Shown here: positions 61,655 through 64,000 of the stretch, one piece after another
Layout: the number at the start of each line of letters is the position of its first letter
Position numbering within the stretch: position 1 is the stretch's first letter
Assembly (NCBI GenBank): GCA_963793645.1
Contig: CAWCAW010000004.1
Coordinates: 605,270-669,269 of the forward strand
Source of the DNA: CAWCAW01 sp963793645
GTDB taxonomy: Bacteria > Actinomycetota > Acidimicrobiia > Acidimicrobiales > UBA8190
Length of the DNA: 64,000 nt
Reading direction: 5' to 3'
Notes under the pieces: model-generated
What the model was told of the DNA's origin: nothing
Seen by the model: the letters and a program-made list of their open reading frames with translations, nothing else
Databases searched by the model: none
Program-made: the position numbers and the translations under genes

Positions 61655-63852
61655 GACTTCACCGTCGGAAGATCCGCACCGAAGTCCGCCACCGGCACGG
61701 ATGGCCGGCTGAGGGCGAGCGGGGTGGGAGCCTTCCGCAGCACCGGACGTCGGGAGAAGGGCGACCACCAGGCTGCCGGCCCGAGCAGCTTCATCACAGC
61801 AGGGACCAGCACGGCCCGCACAAGCGTGGCGTCGAGGATGACGGCGAACGCCACTCCCAACCCGATCTCCTTGACGAAGACCAGCCGGGACAGCACCAGG
61901 GCTCCCATCGCCAGCGCGAGACAGCATGCTGCTGCGGTCACGATGCCCCCGGTGTGCGCCATGCCGAGGGCGACGGCCTTGTCAGGTGAGGCGCCGGCAT
62001 CGTGCTCCTCCTTGATCCTCCCAAGGAGGAAGACCCCGTAGTCCGTCGACAGACCGAACACGACGGCCAAGATGATGATGAGCGACGTCGACTGGAGTGC
62101 CCCGGGAGTGTGGAAGCCCAGAAGTTGGCTCAGATGCCCCCGCTGGAATCCCCATACCAGCACCCCGTAGGTAGCCAGGATGGTGAAGAAGTTCATCACC
62201 ACGGCCATCAGCGGGAGCGCCACGGAGCGGGTCATGGCGAACAACATCACCAGTGCGATCAGGACGATGAGCACCAGGACCACTGGCAGATGGGACTTCA
62301 GGCTGTGCTGAAGGCTGAGAAACGAGGATGTCTGGCCTATGACCGTCACCTGTCCGGGGCCGGGAAAGGCCTGAATGGCCTCGACAGCCCGCTGGGCAGT
62401 TGGCGACAGGGGCGCAGCGGTCAGAACCACGTTTGATTCCCAGAGCGACCCTCCCAGGTGCTGGAAGGCTGGCACCGCCTTGACGCCCGGGACATGAGCC
62501 ACCGTGCTGGAGTAGCTGGCGAGCGCTGCTGGCGTCACCTGGCTGGAGTCGACGAGGACACCCGCGGGCGCCTCGGAGAAGGACGGGAACTGGGTCTGGA
62601 CCAGGTCGTAGGCCGCTCCGGCGGAACTGCTGGCTGGCAGAGCGCTGGCATCGGCACCGGTGAAGGCGACGTGGAGGAACGGTGAGGCGAGAACGACGAG
62701 CACCAGCACCGCCGCTGCTGCCCAGACGATCGGCCGCTGCATCACCCGTGTAGCGATCCGGTACCAACGGCGTCCCGTGGTTGCCTCGGATGCCGGCTCG
62801 TTCACGGCAGTCGGCGTCTGTACGGCAATCCGCTCCCCCAACACGGTCAGGATCGCCGGCAGGACGAGCAGGGCGAAAGCGCCGGCGGCAAGAACGACAA
62901 TGGCCCCCGCAATACCCATCGAGTAGACGAAGCGCTCGGGGAAGACAGCCAGGGTGGCGAGCGCCGCGGCAATGGTGAGTGAGCTGAACAGGACGGTATG
63001 GCCCGCAGTCCGACGGACCGTGGCCAGGGCGGAGTCAATCAAGGCTCTCGAGGGAATTCCTCACGGAAGCGAGAGACAATGAGGAGGCTGAAGTCCACCG
63101 ACAGGCCGATCCCCAGGGCAATCACCAGGTTGAGGGCGAAGATGGAGAGCGGGACCAACACCATGGCGAGGCCCATGACGCCGAGGGTGACGGCGATGGC
63201 GAACACCGCTCCGATTAACGGCACCGCAGCGGCCCGAAGTCCCCGGAACACGAAGAAGAGCAACAACAACAGGAACGGCAGGGCGTAGAGCTCTGCCCGT
63301 CCGAGGTCCTGCGACGAGACGGATGCGATCTGAACGCCGGCCACGGTGGGGCCGCCGAGCCAGGTGTTGGCCTTCAGCGATGGCTGGGCCGCGATGACTT
63401 CTGCAGGGCGGCGACAGCCTTCTGTTCGTTGACGACCCCGACCGTGGCCACGACCGTTGTGAGCGTCCCGTCGCTCGAGATCATGCTTCGGTTGCCGGTG
63501 TTGGAGTAATCAAGGACGCTCTTGACCTCTGGGCGGCCCCGGAGGATCGAGACCACCGATGCGACTCGGGCAGGGATGACCGAAGACGTGGTGATCGGCG
63601 CGGCAGTGCGAACGACGACGACGTACCCCTCTTCGGGATTCGAACCTGTAACCCGCTGGATCTGGTGCTGAGCCAGCACTGCCGACGAGCCCGGAGCGTC
63701 GTAGTCGCTGAGTGAGGACGTGAGGTGGGCTGAGGCGATCCCCCCGCCCACCAGGCCGAGGAGGGCGATGGCACCGGCCAGCCATAGGACGAGCTTGGCG
63801 TGTCGCCGCTGTCACCTGAGGGTGAGCGAGGAGTTGAGGAGCGATGACTCAT
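61651..63852 (-). pseudogene. MMPL/RND family transporter, disrupted
   Basis: About 730 residues if intact. Pieces in order: a probable start at ATG 63852; helix AKLVLWLAGAIALLGLVGGG with an in-frame TGA just before it (63812-63814); external domain to VVNEQKAVAALQK; a frameshift near 63400; GPTVAGVQIASVSSQDLGRA and LYALPFLLLLLFFVFRG with GIGLSVDFSLLIVSRFREEF; a frameshift near 63048; then IDSALATVRRTAGHTVLFSS to the end, with FGLSTDYGVFLLGRIKEEHD. Both D-Y/F relay motifs remain. Probably not translated as one exporter; the last 463 residues are one open frame ending with the cupin overlap. Confidence 0.78.
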
Positions 63853-63918
63853 GACAGGGGTCCTTTCCGAGGTGGCAACTGCGTGTGAAAAGCTCGGGCG
63901 AGTTCGCCCATGTCCAGA

Positions 63919-64000
63919 TCAGGCATGCTCTTCGAGCACCTTGAGGAGTTCGAGCACGCCAGAGAAAGCCGTCCACTTGCCAGCGAGATCGGCGCCATCG
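63919..64000 (-). CDS. 3' end of a gene entering from the right edge
   Basis: The last 26 codons of a minus-strand frame (LAGKWTAFSGVLELLKVLEEHA) with TGA at 63921-63919. Helical and charged; regulator-like perhaps, but too short to identify. It would lie upstream of the MMPL relic in the same direction, 66 nt away. Confidence 0.5.
   Translation of the reverse strand, partial: DGADLAGKWTAFSGVLELLKVLEEHA

Overview
The window is high-GC, gene-dense actinobacterial DNA. The repeat-rich secreted proteins (GYWLV..DGG and SWSIVPSP..GVSC families), a DUF3494 protein, class III cyclases fused to ATPases and many GTG starts would suit Acidimicrobiia or a neighbouring lineage. That placement is inference from style; no rRNA or other marker gene is present.

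Layout. 1-2.6 kb: 5'-complete but window-truncated membrane protein and a divergent Gfo/Idh/MocA oxidoreductase. 2.8-6.7 kb: a cyclase-ATPase-TPR regulator with a 1-nt frameshift near its start. 6.7-11.1 kb: pstSCAB preceded by five tandem 11-bp PHO boxes and an 11-codon leader ORF. 11.2-16 kb: secreted repeat protein, PhyH-type dioxygenase, pentapeptide-repeat protein. 16-25.3 kb: a P450 facing a tightly packed minus-strand run, Baeyer-Villiger monooxygenase > SDR > amidohydrolase > cyclase/ATPase regulator > double-hotdog thioesterase, which reads as a ketone/lactone catabolic unit. 25.4-31.6 kb: DinB-like > AraC-type regulator > VOC protein > short UvrA-like ATPase > MMPL transporter, a plausible drug or toxicant response unit. 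31.6-37.3 kb: lipoprotein, second DinB-like protein, small membrane proteins, a two-domain VOC protein with tandem palindromic operators, and a cupin > peroxiredoxin > nitronate-monooxygenase run. 37.5-41.3 kb: FtsH, a SnoaL-like protein and a seven-repeat secreted propeller.

From about 41 kb to the right end the DNA changes character. It contains a GntR regulator with a broken NHL-repeat partner, a frameshifted P450, a relic of an ABC/cyclic-nucleotide-binding gene with an in-frame stop, a large parallel beta-helix surface protein, a GH78-like protein, an SGNH lipoprotein, a DUF3237/SDR pair, a DUF3494 surface protein coupled to its own class F-like sortase, a broken repeat protein and an SRPBCC protein. 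At 58.27-58.31 kb lies an exact 3' half of a tRNA-Ala(CGC), ending in the anticodon loop. This is the classic scar of site-specific integration and suggests that the DNA to its right (alpha/beta hydrolase, cupin, broken MMPL exporter) belongs to an integrated element or its remains. Single-base frameshifts are concentrated in the right half. Some must be real decay because nonsense codons also occur, but base-calling error cannot be excluded from sequence alone.
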